From: Neorhizobium petrolearium
GTDB lineage: Bacteria; Pseudomonadota; Alphaproteobacteria; Rhizobiales; Rhizobiaceae
Length of the DNA stretch: 64,000 nt
Assembly (NCBI RefSeq): GCF_017873175.1
Contig: NZ_JAGGJW010000001.1
Coordinates: forward strand, 434,001-498,000
Direction of reading: 5' to 3'
Each line of letters starts with the position of its first letter. The first letter of the stretch is position 1. Of the stretch, positions 17,912 through 27,251 are shown piece after piece. Below the pieces are notes generated by a model. It ran no database searches, had not been told where the DNA came from, and saw only the letters and a list, made by a program, of their open reading frames with translations. The translations under genes were made by a program, and so were the position numbers.

Positions 17912-20617
17912 ATGCCCGACGTCAGTCGTGAGATCGAGAACAGGCCATCGCCGGATGCACTTTTGGAGCATGCCGAGCGCGAGGGGCGTGGGCGTCTGAA
18001 GATATTTCTCGGCGCGGCGCCCGGCGTCGGCAAGACCTATGAAATGCTGATGTCCGGCCGCGCCCGCAAGGCCGATGGCGTCGATGTGGTGATCGGGGTC
18101 GTCGAAACCCATGGCCGGCAGGAGACCGAGGCGCTGGTCGAGGGGTTCGAGACCACACCTCGAAAGCGGATCGACTATCGCGGCCAGTCCCTTGAGGAAA
18201 TGGATATCGACGCCATTCTGGCGAGGCGCCCGGAACTGGTCCTCGTCGACGAGCTGGCGCATACGAATGTCGCCGGCAGCCGACATCCGAAGCGCTATAT
18301 GGATGTGCAGGAGATTCTCGCCCGGGGGATCGACGTCTATTCGACACTCAATATCCAGCATGTTGAAAGCCTGAACGATGTCGTGGCGCAGATCACCCGC
18401 ATTCGGGTTCGTGAAACCGTTCCCGACTCGATCATCGACCGGGCGGACGATGTCGAGATCATCGATCTTACGCCCGACGACCTCATCAAGCGGCTGAAGG
18501 ACGGCAAGGTCTATGTGCCGACGACTGCTCGGCGGGCGATCGAGAACTATTTTTCACCCGGCAACCTGACGGCGCTCCGCGAGCTTGCACTCCGCCGTAC
18601 GGCCCAGCGGGTCGATGAGCAGTTGCTCAACCACATGCAGGCGCATGCGATTTCCGGTCCCTGGGCGGCGGGCGACCGGGTGCTGGTCTGCCTGGATCAC
18701 AGCCGTGGTGGCGCAAGCCTCGTCCGCTATGCCCGCCGTCAGGCCGATCGCCTGCGGGCGCCCTGGATGACACTGCATCTTGAAACGCCGCAATCGCTCA
18801 ACCTCTCGGATGAGGACAAGGACAGGCTTGCCGCCAATATGCGGCTTGCCCAGCAGCTCGGCGCCGAGACGGTGACACTGCCGGCGCTCCATCGCTCGCG
18901 CGAGATCATTGCCTATGCGAATGCCAACAATTTCACGCATATCATCGTCGGCCGGCCGAGCAAGTCGCGCTGGCGGCAGTTCTGGCAGGGCTCCGTCACC
19001 CATGACCTGATCCGCTACGCCGGCGATATCAGCGTCCATGTGATTTCCGGCGATGCGAAGGAGAGCGAGCCGCAGCGCGGGGTGAAGACCGCTCAGCCGC
19101 TCAAAGCCTTCCGCATCAAGCCCTACCTTCACAGCACCGTTTTCATAGGGCTGGCGATCATTGCCGGCATCGCCCTCGACCAGACGCTCGACGTCCGCAA
19201 TCTGGCTCTGGTTTTCCTGATGGCCGTGCTGGCCGCCGCAGTGCGTGGCGGCTTGGGGCCGGGGCTGTACGCCTCTCTGCTCGGTGCCCTTTCCTTCAAC
19301 TTCTTCTTCCTGGAGCCGCGCTACACCTTGACCGTGCGCGACCCGGAAAGCCTGGTCGCCTTGTTCTTCTATCTTGGTGTCGCCCTTGTCGCGTCGAACC
19401 TCACGGCGGCCGTGCAGCGGCAGGCCGCGGCCGCCCGGCAAAGGGCGCGAACCACCGAAGACCTCTATCTCTTCTCGAAGAAACTGGCGGGAACGGGCAC
19501 GCTTGACGATGTACTCTGGGCGACGGCCTTCCAGATTGCCTCGATGCTGAAGGTCCGTGTCGTAATCCTGCTGCCGGAAAATGGCTCCATCGCCGTGAAG
19601 GCCGGTTATCCCCCGGACGACACGCTGGTGGATGCGGATATCGCCGCCGCCAAATGGGCCTGGGAGCACAATCGTCCTGCCGGCCGCGCCGCCGATACGC
19701 TGCCCGGCGCCAAGCGTCTCTACCTGCCGATGCGGACCGGCCGCGAGCCGGTTGGGGTCATCGGCCTCGACAACGACAAGCAGGGCCCCCTCCTGACACC
19801 CGAGCAGCAGCGGCTCTTCGATGCATTGGCGGATCAGGCGGCGTTGGCGATCGAGCGCGTCCAGCTTGTCTCGGATGTCGACAAGGCCAAGCTCGCGGCC
19901 GAGACCGACCGGCTGCGCACCGCGCTTCTGACGTCGATCTCGCATGATCTGAAGACCCCGCTTGCGGCGATCATGGGCTCCGCCGGCATGCTCAAGGATT
20001 TCGGAGCCGATATCCCGGAAGAGGCGCGGGCCGAATTGTTGACGAGCATCGTGGACGAGTCGGAACGGCTCAACCGCTTCATCTCCAATCTGCTCGACAT
20101 GACCCGCATCGGCTCGGGCGCCATGGAGCCGAACTACGCTTTCCATTTCCTGGGCGACATCGTCGGCACGGCGCTCAGCCGGGCGGCGAAGATCGCCGCC
20201 CGGCACAGGGTGAAGGTGAACATTCCTGCCGACCTGCCGATGCTGAAGATCGATCCGGTTCTGTTTGAGCAGGTCCTCTTCAATCTCATCGACAACGCTG
20301 CCAAATATGCGCCCGATGAGACCGTGATCGATATCCGCGGCTTTCGGGATGGAGATGCAGTCCTGCTGTCCGTCATGGACGAAGGGCCCGGCATCCCGGC
20401 CAACGACGTGGAGCGTATCTTCGACAGCTTTTATCGTGTCCGGAAGGGGGATCACGTCCGGGCCGGCACCGGGCTCGGTCTTTCCATCTGCCGTGGCTTT
20501 ATCGAGGCCATGGGCGGCACCATCAGGGCGGCCAATCGGTCCGACCGTTCGGGGGCGGTCTTCACGATCCGCATGCCGGTGCCTGCCGAGATGCCCCTTC
20601 TGGGAGAAGACGAATGA
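17912..20617 (+). CDS. kdpD: Osmosensitive potassium-response sensor histidine kinase KdpD
   Basis: 901 residues with the full KdpD architecture. The N-terminal KdpD domain has Walker A GAAPGVGKT (34-42) and LVLVDELAHTNVAGSRHPK. A Usp-like domain follows (about 250-370, FTHIIVGRPSKSRWRQFW), then four membrane helices (DUF4118, about 400-500), a GAF segment, HisKA with H678 in SISHDLKTPLAAI, and the ATPase with DNAAKYAP and GTGLGLSICRG. It senses low K+/turgor and phosphorylates KdpE. The stop overlaps the kdpE start by 4 nt. The expected kdpFABC genes are not next to it. Confidence 0.96.
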   Translation: MPDVSREIENRPSPDALLEHAEREGRGRLKIFLGAAPGVGKTYEMLMSGRARKADGVDVVIGVVETHGRQETEALVEGFETTPRKRIDYRGQSLEEMDIDAILARRPELVLVDELAHTNVAGSRHPKRYMDVQEILARGIDVYSTLNIQHVESLNDVVAQITRIRVRETVPDSIIDRADDVEIIDLTPDDLIKRLKDGKVYVPTTARRAIENYFSPGNLTALRELALRRTAQRVDEQLLNHMQAHAISGPWAAGDRVLVCLDHSRGGASLVRYARRQADRLRAPWMTLHLETPQSLNLSDEDKDRLAANMRLAQQLGAETVTLPALHRSREIIAYANANNFTHIIVGRPSKSRWRQFWQGSVTHDLIRYAGDISVHVISGDAKESEPQRGVKTAQPLKAFRIKPYLHSTVFIGLAIIAGIALDQTLDVRNLALVFLMAVLAAAVRGGLGPGLYASLLGALSFNFFFLEPRYTLTVRDPESLVALFFYLGVALVASNLTAAVQRQAAAARQRARTTEDLYLFSKKLAGTGTLDDVLWATAFQIASMLKVRVVILLPENGSIAVKAGYPPDDTLVDADIAAAKWAWEHNRPAGRAADTLPGAKRLYLPMRTGREPVGVIGLDNDKQGPLLTPEQQRLFDALADQAALAIERVQLVSDVDKAKLAAETDRLRTALLTSISHDLKTPLAAIMGSAGMLKDFGADIPEEARAELLTSIVDESERLNRFISNLLDMTRIGSGAMEPNYAFHFLGDIVGTALSRAAKIAARHRVKVNIPADLPMLKIDPVLFEQVLFNLIDNAAKYAPDETVIDIRGFRDGDAVLLSVMDEGPGIPANDVERIFDSFYRVRKGDHVRAGTGLGLSICRGFIEAMGGTIRAANRSDRSGAVFTIRMPVPAEMPLLGEDE

Positions 20618-21306
20618 CCAATACCGCTGTGCATATACTCATCGTCGAGGATGAGCCGCCGATCCGCAAGCTGCTTCGCGTCGGACTTTCCACACAGGGA
20701 TATTCCGTCAGCGAGGCGATGAATGCCAAGGTTGCGATGGAGCTTGTCAGGACCGAAAAGCCCGATCTGGTCATCCTCGATCTCGGCCTGCCGGACATAC
20801 CCGGCCATGATCTGCTCGCCAGGTGGCGGGGGGAGGGGCTCGACCTGCCGATCGTCATCCTCTCGAGCCGCACGGATGAGGGCGGCATCGTCAAGGCGCT
20901 CGAACTCGGCGCGGACGACTACATCACCAAGCCTTTCGGCATGAACGAGCTCGTCGCGCGCATCCGCGTGGCGCTCCGCCACCGCCTGCAGAGCCAGGGC
21001 GAGAAGCCTGTTTTCAAGACCGGCGATCTTTCCGTCGATCTCGTCAAGCGCATCGTCAAGGTGGCCGGCAAGGAAGTCAAGCTCTCGCCGAAGGAGTATG
21101 ACATCCTCCGCATCCTGGTGCAGCATGCCGGCAAGGTGCTGACCCACCGTTTCCTGCTGGAACATGTCTGGGACGGGCTGACGGACGTGCAGTATCTGCG
21201 TGTCTATGTGCGCCAGCTTCGTCAGAAGATCGAAAAGACGCCCGACCAGCCACAGTATATCCTCACCGAGACCGGGGTCGGCTATCGGCTGCAGGAAGGT
21301 CAATAG
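20614..21306 (+). CDS. kdpE: Response regulator KdpE
   Basis: 230 residues. Receiver domain with the acidic pocket ED near residue 12, phospho-acceptor D56 in VILDLGLPD, and a C-terminal OmpR/PhoB winged helix ending TETGVGYRLQEGQ. It activates kdpFABC in other bacteria; those genes must be elsewhere in this genome, or the regulon differs. It overlaps kdpD by an ATGA junction and is followed 16 nt later by an EIIA gene. Confidence 0.95.
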   Translation: MTNTAVHILIVEDEPPIRKLLRVGLSTQGYSVSEAMNAKVAMELVRTEKPDLVILDLGLPDIPGHDLLARWRGEGLDLPIVILSSRTDEGGIVKALELGADDYITKPFGMNELVARIRVALRHRLQSQGEKPVFKTGDLSVDLVKRIVKVAGKEVKLSPKEYDILRILVQHAGKVLTHRFLLEHVWDGLTDVQYLRVYVRQLRQKIEKTPDQPQYILTETGVGYRLQEGQ

Positions 21307-21322
21307 GCGTCTGCCTCAATCG

Positions 21323-21784
21323 ATGGACACTGCCATGAAACTCCGTGATTATCTCCTGCCGGGGAATATCGTGCTCGACCTTGGGGCGCCGTCCAAGGGC
21401 ATGCTGATCAAGCAGCTTTCCGAACTCGCTGCCGGAAGGCTTTCGCTTGACGCAAGCGAGATCTCCGAAGTGTTGATCAATCGGGAAAACCTTGGTTCGA
21501 CGGGCATCGGCGCCGGTGTTGCCATTCCGCATGCGGTTGTCAAAGGCATCGACCGGCATTTCTGCCTCTTCGCGCGGCTGGTGAGGCCGGTAGACTTCGA
21601 GGCGGTGGACGATCAGCCCGTCGATCTCGTCTTCCTGCTTCTGAATCCCGAAAGCCGTCCGGAGCACCTGAACATCCTCTCCTGCATCGCCCGGCGCATG
21701 CGCGAGGAGGAGACCGTTGCGGCAATCCGCCGGGCGGCAAGTCCGGAAGAAGTCTATGTCAGGCTCTGCCCGCCGGAGGCATGA
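21323..21784 (+). CDS. PTS EIIA (Fru/Ntr-type) protein linked to kdpDE
   Basis: 153 residues of the PTS_EIIA_2 fold. The phosphorylatable histidine is in STGIGAGVAIPHAVV, and LVFLLLNPESRPEHLNILS matches the PtsN family. EIIA(Ntr) is known to control KdpD activity in E. coli and potassium uptake in rhizobia. Its position directly after kdpE suggests a dedicated partner of this KdpD. There is no EIIB/EIIC or HPr gene nearby, so sugar transport is unlikely. A second ATG 12 nt downstream is an alternative start. Confidence 0.88.
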   Translation: MDTAMKLRDYLLPGNIVLDLGAPSKGMLIKQLSELAAGRLSLDASEISEVLINRENLGSTGIGAGVAIPHAVVKGIDRHFCLFARLVRPVDFEAVDDQPVDLVFLLLNPESRPEHLNILSCIARRMREEETVAAIRRAASPEEVYVRLCPPEA

Positions 21785-21824
21785 CCGTGACAGCGCACGG
21801 CTACTGCGTTTCCGGCGCGGCGCT

Positions 21825-21844
21825 GATTTGACAAGTGTCAAATC
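21825..21844. promoter_or_regulatory. Perfect 20-bp palindromic operator candidate upstream of the MFS pump gene
   Basis: GATTTGACA-AG-TGTCAAATC: two 9-bp arms with a 2-nt spacer. It contains TTGACA, which may serve as a -35. It lies 120 nt before the MFS start and 40 nt after the EIIA stop. The size fits a TetR or MarR-type dimer; no such regulator is adjacent. Confidence 0.6.
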
Positions 21845-21963
21845 TTGCCTCTTGACGCGGCTCGCCATGGGGATACTTAAAACCATCCCGCACCGACGGC
21901 CATCCGACCGCCGAACGTCCATTCCCATCGTGTTCGCCGAGCAGCGTTCTCAGGTAAGACATC

Positions 21964-23430
21964 ATGACTCACCCAGGCTCGAATCGGGCGCTTGTCATCG
22001 CGGCCGTGATGGCAAGCATGGCGATGATCGCCATCGAGGCGACGATCGTTTCAACGGCCATGCCGCAGATCGCTGCCCAGCTTGGCCAGTTGAATCTCTA
22101 TAGCTGGGTTTTCTCGTCCTTCCTGCTGGCGCAGACTGCGACAACGGTGATCTTCGGCAAGCTCTCCGACATCTACGGCCGGAAGCCGATCATCCTGCTC
22201 GGCATCGCGATCTTTCTCGCCGCCTCGGTCCTTGCGGGCTTCGCCTGGTCCATGCCTTCGATGATCGCCTTCCGGCTGCTGCAGGGCATTGGCGCCGGCG
22301 CTATTCAACCGGTCACGATGACGGTCGTGGGGGATCTTTTTCCCGGGGCTGAACGCGGCAAAGTCCAGGGTTATCTCGCCAGCGTCTGGGCGCTTTCGGC
22401 GGTGGTTGGGCCTCTGCTGGGCAGCGTCATCGTCCACAATCTGCCCTGGGCCTGGATATTCTGGATCAATGTCCCGATCGGACTTGCAGCGGCTCTCGGG
22501 TTTGTCGTTTTCCTTCATGAGGAGAAACGATCTCGCGGCGCTTCGGTGGACATCCTTGGTGCGGGTCTTTTTGCCGTTTCCATCGCGGCCCTGATGATCG
22601 CTTTGACGGAAGCCGAGGGAGCCACAGCGGCACATACAATGCTCGCTGTCGCGATCTTCGTCGTCAGTCTTATGCTTTTCCTGAGGCAGGAGCGTCGTGC
22701 CGAAGCGCCGATGGTTTCACTCGACCTCTGGCGGCAGAGGCCGATAGCTGCCGCCAATGTGGCAACCTTTCTCGCCAGCATGGCGATCATGGGACTTACG
22801 ACCTTCCTGCCTATGTATGTGCAGACGGTATTGAACCGGTCGGCGGTCGTGGCAGGCTTCGCGCTGACCATGCTCCTGATAGGATGGCCGGCGGCGGCAA
22901 CGCTCGCCTCCCGCTTGTTCCCGCGTTTCGGCTTGCGCCGGATCATGATCTTCGGCAGCGTCTGTATTCCCTTAGGCGCCTTTCTGCTGGTCCTGTTGAT
23001 GCCCGGCAGCTCGCCCATTCAAGCCGGCGCCGGCTCGCTCGTCATGGGCTTCGGCATGGGCCTCATCAGCATCTGCTCGCTGGTCATCATCCAGGAAAGT
23101 GTCGGCTGGTCGGGGCGCGGAAGTGCTACGGCATCGAACATCTTTGCGCGCAATCTCGGCAGTACGCTTGGAGCTGCGGTCCTTGGCGCGGTGCTGAGCT
23201 ACGGTCTTGCCAATTCCGGCGGAGCCGATGCCGTCACGCCGGATCAGTTGCGCGGCCTTCTGGACGGCACGGGGACGGCGCTTGCCGCTCAATCGTCGAT
23301 CCGGCTGGTGCTGCAGAACGCCCTTCACCTGACCTTTGTCGTCATGTTCCTTATTGCAGCCCTGATCATCCTCGCCTGCCTTTACGTGCCGGGCGTCATA
23401 CGGCGGGCTGAAGCCGTGCGGGAAGGTTGA
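21964..23430 (+). CDS. MFS multidrug efflux transporter (DHA2/EmrB-QacA-like)
   Basis: 488 residues with about 14 membrane helices. Motif A is GKLSDIYGRKPIILLGIAIF; motif C appears as ALSAVVGPLLGSVI. These define a drug:H+ antiporter of the 14-TM class. No membrane-fusion partner gene is adjacent, so export is probably only across the inner membrane. The start is preceded by AGGTAAG. A perfect palindrome upstream suggests substrate-induced derepression. Confidence 0.9.
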   Translation: MTHPGSNRALVIAAVMASMAMIAIEATIVSTAMPQIAAQLGQLNLYSWVFSSFLLAQTATTVIFGKLSDIYGRKPIILLGIAIFLAASVLAGFAWSMPSMIAFRLLQGIGAGAIQPVTMTVVGDLFPGAERGKVQGYLASVWALSAVVGPLLGSVIVHNLPWAWIFWINVPIGLAAALGFVVFLHEEKRSRGASVDILGAGLFAVSIAALMIALTEAEGATAAHTMLAVAIFVVSLMLFLRQERRAEAPMVSLDLWRQRPIAAANVATFLASMAIMGLTTFLPMYVQTVLNRSAVVAGFALTMLLIGWPAAATLASRLFPRFGLRRIMIFGSVCIPLGAFLLVLLMPGSSPIQAGAGSLVMGFGMGLISICSLVIIQESVGWSGRGSATASNIFARNLGSTLGAAVLGAVLSYGLANSGGADAVTPDQLRGLLDGTGTALAAQSSIRLVLQNALHLTFVVMFLIAALIILACLYVPGVIRRAEAVREG

Positions 23431-23524
23431 GCTTCAAGGAGCGGTTTCTTTCAAGGTGGCCCGATGAGTTGCGGGCGATGAAAAGTCGATTGGCAAATTG
23501 GACCCGGAAAGGGAGATGGAAATC

Positions 23525-24388
23525 ATGTCTGATTTAAATGCGGCCACGTCCGGCACGTTCAGGATTGGCGGGGAGCTTGAGATCAACCGGCTCGGCTTCG
23601 GCGCTATGCGCATTACCGGCAGGGGTATCTGGGGGGAACCCGCCGATCGCAATGAGGCGATCCGCACGCTGAAGCGCGTGCCGGAACTCGGCATAAATTT
23701 CATCGACACGGCGGATTCCTACGGCCCCGACGTCTCGGAAGAACTGATCCGGGAGGCGCTCCATCCGTATGGCAAGATCGTTGTCGCCACCAAGGGCGGC
23801 CTGACCCGCATCGGCCCCGATCGCTGGATTCCGCTCGGCCGTCCAGAATACCTGATCCAGCAGGCTTACAAAAGCCTGCGCCGGCTCGGTGTCGAGCAGA
23901 TCGATCTCTGGCAGCTTCACCGCATTGATCCGAAGGTTCCCGCGGCTGAACAGTTCGACGCGGTCAAATCGCTGATCGATGCGAAAGTGATCCGTCACGC
24001 GGGGCTCAGCGAAGTCTCGGTCGCCCAGATCGAGGAGGCCTCGAAATATTTCAAGGTCGCGACCGTCCAGAACCAGTACAACCTCGTCGACCGCAAGAGC
24101 GAGGCCGTGCTGGAATACAGCGAAAAACACGGCATCGGCTTCATTCCATGGCATCCTCTGGCGGCCGGCAATCTCGCCAGGCCCGGCTCGGTTCTCGGCA
24201 CGCTCGCGAAGAAGCATAATGCTGCGCCAAGTCAGATCGCGCTTGCCTGGGTGCTCAAGCGCAGCCCGGTCATGTTGCCGATTCCCGGCACGTCAAAGGT
24301 GAAGCATCTGGAGGAAAACCTCGCTGCGGTGAACATCGTGCTGTCCGACGAGGATTTCGCCGTCCTCGACGCCCAGGGAAGCGCATGA
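23525..24388 (+). CDS. Aldo/keto reductase
   Basis: 287 residues. The catalytic Asp and Tyr are in [17 protein letters not shown], Lys in IVVATKGG, and the His equivalent in [24 protein letters not shown] binds NADPH phosphate. It is a YdhF/Tas-like AKR, reducing carbonyls with NADPH; the substrate is unknown. A GGGAG lies about 10 nt upstream; an ATG 9 nt before this start is too close to that site. The stop overlaps the Nudix start in ATGA, so the two are co-translated. Confidence 0.9.
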   Translation: MSDLNAATSGTFRIGGELEINRLGFGAMRITGRGIWGEPADRNEAIRTLKRVPELGINFIDTADSYGPDVSEELIREALHPYGKIVVATKGGLTRIGPDRWIPLGRPEYLIQQAYKSLRRLGVEQIDLWQLHRIDPKVPAAEQFDAVKSLIDAKVIRHAGLSEVSVAQIEEASKYFKVATVQNQYNLVDRKSEAVLEYSEKHGIGFIPWHPLAAGNLARPGSVLGTLAKKHNAAPSQIALAWVLKRSPVMLPIPGTSKVKHLEENLAAVNIVLSDEDFAVLDAQGSA

Positions 24389-24795
24389 GGATCATCCGGA
24401 TCTCCGCCGCTCTGATCGTCCGTGCCGACGGAAAGATACTTCTCGTTCGCAAGCGCGGTACGACTGCCTTCATGCAGCCCGGCGGCAAGATGGAGCCGGA
24501 CGAAAGCCCGGCCGCCGCGCTGGCCCGTGAACTTGAAGAGGAAATCGGTTTGCTGGCCTCCCCGGAACAGTTCCGGTTGCTCGGACGGTTTGAAGCGACG
24601 GCCGCCAACGAGCCGGATCATCTCGTATCGGCGGATGTGTTTGTCGTCGAAAGCGGCGACAGGATGGTTGCCCCAGCCGCTGAGATCGAGGAAATCCGCT
24701 GGATATCGCCGCTCGATCCAGCCGACATTGTCCTGGCGGAGCTCACCGAACACCACATCCTGCCAGCTTGGCGGCAGACGCTTCTGGGCACTTAA
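24385..24795 (+). CDS. Nudix hydrolase (MutT-like)
   Basis: 136 residues. A complete Nudix box is present: G-x5-E-x7-RELEEEIGL, starting at GKMEPDESP near residue 36. The family hydrolyses nucleoside diphosphates linked to another moiety, for example oxidised nucleotides. Coupled to an aldo-keto reductase by a 4-nt overlap and convergent with msrA (sharing the bases of both stop codons), which suggests a damage-repair role. Confidence 0.9.
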   Translation: MRIIRISAALIVRADGKILLVRKRGTTAFMQPGGKMEPDESPAAALARELEEEIGLLASPEQFRLLGRFEATAANEPDHLVSADVFVVESGDRMVAPAAEIEEIRWISPLDPADIVLAELTEHHILPAWRQTLLGT

Positions 24796-25505
24796 TTCGC
24801 GACACCTGCTTCCGCGACCAAAATAGGATCGGCGCGATAATCCTTCGGGAACAGTTTCCGGAGGTTGGAAAGCTTCGGCAGATCGTTGAAGACGATATAG
24901 GGATAGGTCGGGTTGTTGGCCAGAAAATCCTGGTGATAGTCTTCGGCTGGATAGAAGGCCTTGTCCGGTTCGATTGTCGTTGCGATTGTCGTATCGTAGA
25001 GTTTTGCCTTGTCGAGCTGGTCGATATAGGCCTTGGCAATGCGCGCCTGTTCGTCATTTACCGGGAAGATGGCCGAGCGATATTGCGGGCCGACATCCGG
25101 TCCCTGCCGGTCGATCTGGGTCGGGTCGTGCGCCACCGAGAAATAGATCTGCAGGAGATGTCCGTAGCTTACTCTCTTCGGATCGAAGGTCACCTTGACG
25201 GATTCCGCATGACCCGTCCTGCCATATCCGACCATCTCGTAATGGGCCGTCTCCTTGGTGCCTCCGGCATAGCCGGAAACGGCATTCGTGACGCCTTCGA
25301 CATGCTGGAACACGCCCTGAACGCCCCAGAAGCAGCCGCCGGCAAAGATCGCCGTTTCCATGTCGGTTGTGTTTGGCGCATGGTCGATCGCCGGCGCAGG
25401 GATGGCAATTCCTTCCTGCGCGAAGGCACTGCCTATACCAAACGCCAGAACCACCAGAACGGATGCTGCACCGGCAAGCCTCGGCATTTTTGATCTGCGT
25501 TGCAT
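24792..25505 (-). CDS. msrA: Peptide-methionine (S)-S-oxide reductase MsrA, exported
   Basis: 237 residues. Residues 1-29 form a signal peptide (basic MQRRSKMPR, hydrophobic core, cleavage near SAFA-QE). The catalytic segment is AIFAGGCFWGVQGVFQ, followed by GYAGGTKETAHYEMVGYGRTGHAE. It repairs oxidised methionine in periplasmic proteins with thiol electrons. The start with GAGGAG 6 nt upstream is preferred to an ATG 66 nt further out. Confidence 0.93.
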   Translation of the reverse strand: MQRRSKMPRLAGAASVLVVLAFGIGSAFAQEGIAIPAPAIDHAPNTTDMETAIFAGGCFWGVQGVFQHVEGVTNAVSGYAGGTKETAHYEMVGYGRTGHAESVKVTFDPKRVSYGHLLQIYFSVAHDPTQIDRQGPDVGPQYRSAIFPVNDEQARIAKAYIDQLDKAKLYDTTIATTIEPDKAFYPAEDYHQDFLANNPTYPYIVFNDLPKLSNLRKLFPKDYRADPILVAEAGVAN

Positions 25506-25751
25506 GACGGTCTCCTCAACCGAAACGGATGCGTGGGCTGATCCGAACAGGCGCATGGCCTCGGATGCCAAGCTCTGCTTTCCTGTACATTTACGGAAGC
25601 GGGATGCGATTGGTTACACACATCCTCGCGACACACCGAAATGTGATGTCACACGCGTTTTTCACGATCATAGGCAGATAAAGATCGGGATTAGATCGGA
25701 AGCTAGATTATCAAATAATTGCAAAGGCTTAGCTATAAACTGACATCTGGG

Positions 25752-26465
25752 TTATAATGACGCCTTCCCGATCGATGCTCCACCGTCGACATGAAGGGAC
25801 TGCCCGGTGATGAATGCAGCATCGTCGGATAGGAGGAAGGCAATGGCGGCGGCGATCTCCTCGGGCTTGCCGAACCGCCGCATCGGAACACCGGCAAGAT
25901 AACGCGCCTCACCGGCGCTGCCGGGGGCGTTGTTTGTCCGGAACAGCTCGGTTTCCGTCGGCCCCGGCGAGACGGCGTTGACTGTGATGCCGGTCGCGGC
26001 AAGCTCGAGCGCCCAGCTTCTGGTGAAGCTAACGAGAGCAGCCTTGGCAGCCGCATAGCTCGTTCGCTCGACGCTACCAAGCACCGTAAGGCTGGAGATA
26101 TTGACGATCCGGCCCCATCCCCGCGAGCGCATGCCCGGAAGTGCCGCCTGCGTAGCGCACAACGCCGGGTGGAGGTTGACACGCATGACTTCCTCAAGCG
26201 TCGCGACCGCGATGTTGCCGAGGGGCGCCGCACGAACGAGGCCGACATTGTTAACGACGCCGTCGACCCTGGCTTCCCGGACGATTGCCGCGAGCCTGTC
26301 GCCGGACGCCGCATCGGCAAGATCGAGAGGATGGAACTCGCCTGGGAAACCCTCGGACGCATGGCGCGCGATACCAATAACGGCGTCTCCGTGATCCGCG
26401 AGGCACTTTGATAGGGCAAGGCCGATGCCTTTGCTGGCCCCGGTGATCAGAAACGTTCTTTTCAT
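25752..26465 (-). CDS. SDR-family oxidoreductase
   Basis: 237 residues of classical SDR type: TGASKGIGLALS cofactor motif, NNVG, catalytic Ser in VNISSLTVLGS and Y-x3-K in TSYAAAKAAL, then VSPGPTETELF. It reduces a carbonyl or oxidises an alcohol with NAD(P). Last gene of a minus-strand group after GST, the crotonase-like hydrolase and the peroxiredoxin-like gene; the 58-nt gap to the preceding gene allows co-transcription. Confidence 0.88.
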   Translation of the reverse strand: MKRTFLITGASKGIGLALSKCLADHGDAVIGIARHASEGFPGEFHPLDLADAASGDRLAAIVREARVDGVVNNVGLVRAAPLGNIAVATLEEVMRVNLHPALCATQAALPGMRSRGWGRIVNISSLTVLGSVERTSYAAAKAALVSFTRSWALELAATGITVNAVSPGPTETELFRTNNAPGSAGEARYLAGVPMRRFGKPEEIAAAIAFLLSDDAAFITGQSLHVDGGASIGKASL

Positions 26466-26523
26466 GGGATGTCCTTTCGGCCTCGCCGCTTGCCGCAGCG
26501 AGGCCTTGTTGAATGGATGTCGA

Positions 26524-27198
26524 TCAGGCGGAGAGCGAAGCGGCGCGCCGGAGCGCCGGCAGCATGTCTTCAGGTTCCGGACGGCGGGTGTAGTCCGGGT
26601 TGACCTCGGCGTAGAGGATTACTCCGTTCTGGCCGACGACGTAGCGGGCCGGCATCGGCAGGGTCCAGCTCGGATCGCCGTTGAAGGCGGGCAGGTCGTT
26701 CTTCAGCGACTTGTAGAGCTCGATCAGATAATCCTGCATCTCGAAGCGCAGGCCAAAGGCGGCTGCAACATCGTTGTGCGGGTCCGACAAGATCGGGAAC
26801 GCGAGGTTGTTCTGCCGGACGGACTTGCGGCTGTTGACCGGATTCTGTGGCGAGATCGCGACCAGGCTTGCGCCGAGTTCCTGGAACTGCGGCAGCGCCT
26901 CCTGCAGCGCTTGCAGTTCCATGTTGCAATAGGGGCACCAGACACCGCGGTAAAAGCTGATGACCAGCGGTCCCTTCGACAGGAGATCGTCGGACGAGAC
27001 CGTGTTGCCCTCCGGGTCTGAGAGCGTGAAGGCCGGTAGCTTGTCGCCGGCCTTCAGCGCACGCTGGGCCGCACCCGAGGCGATCAGTTCTGCGGTGGCG
27101 CGGCGCATGGTTTCGATAACGGAGTAAGGCACGTTATAGGGCGGTTTGCCGGCTTCGAAATCGGCCTTGAAGGCATCGAGCCTGGATTGCAGGGTCAT
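26524..27198 (-). CDS. Peroxiredoxin-like (AhpC/TSA-family) protein
   Basis: 224 residues. Thioredoxin-fold with the motif SFYRGVWCPYCNMELQALQ; the active Cys pair is CPYC rather than the PxxxTxxC of classical 2-Cys peroxiredoxins. LVAISPQNPVNSRKSV and YVVGQNGVILYAEVNPDY fit the peroxiredoxin-like family. It likely reduces peroxides or a disulfide partner. It is positioned between a crotonase-like hydrolase and an SDR in one strand. Confidence 0.87.
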   Translation of the reverse strand: MTLQSRLDAFKADFEAGKPPYNVPYSVIETMRRATAELIASGAAQRALKAGDKLPAFTLSDPEGNTVSSDDLLSKGPLVISFYRGVWCPYCNMELQALQEALPQFQELGASLVAISPQNPVNSRKSVRQNNLAFPILSDPHNDVAAAFGLRFEMQDYLIELYKSLKNDLPAFNGDPSWTLPMPARYVVGQNGVILYAEVNPDYTRRPEPEDMLPALRRAASLSA

Positions 27199-27251
27199 GA
27201 TGGAATCTCCTTGATAATCTTGGTTTGGATGAATGACGGACGCGGGAATGG

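Noticed and set aside
18554-20455. A 633-codon minus-strand open frame opposite kdpD
   Set aside because: GC-rich codon bias leaves the antisense frame open; its His/Arg/Gly-rich translation has no fold, while kdpD on the other strand is complete.
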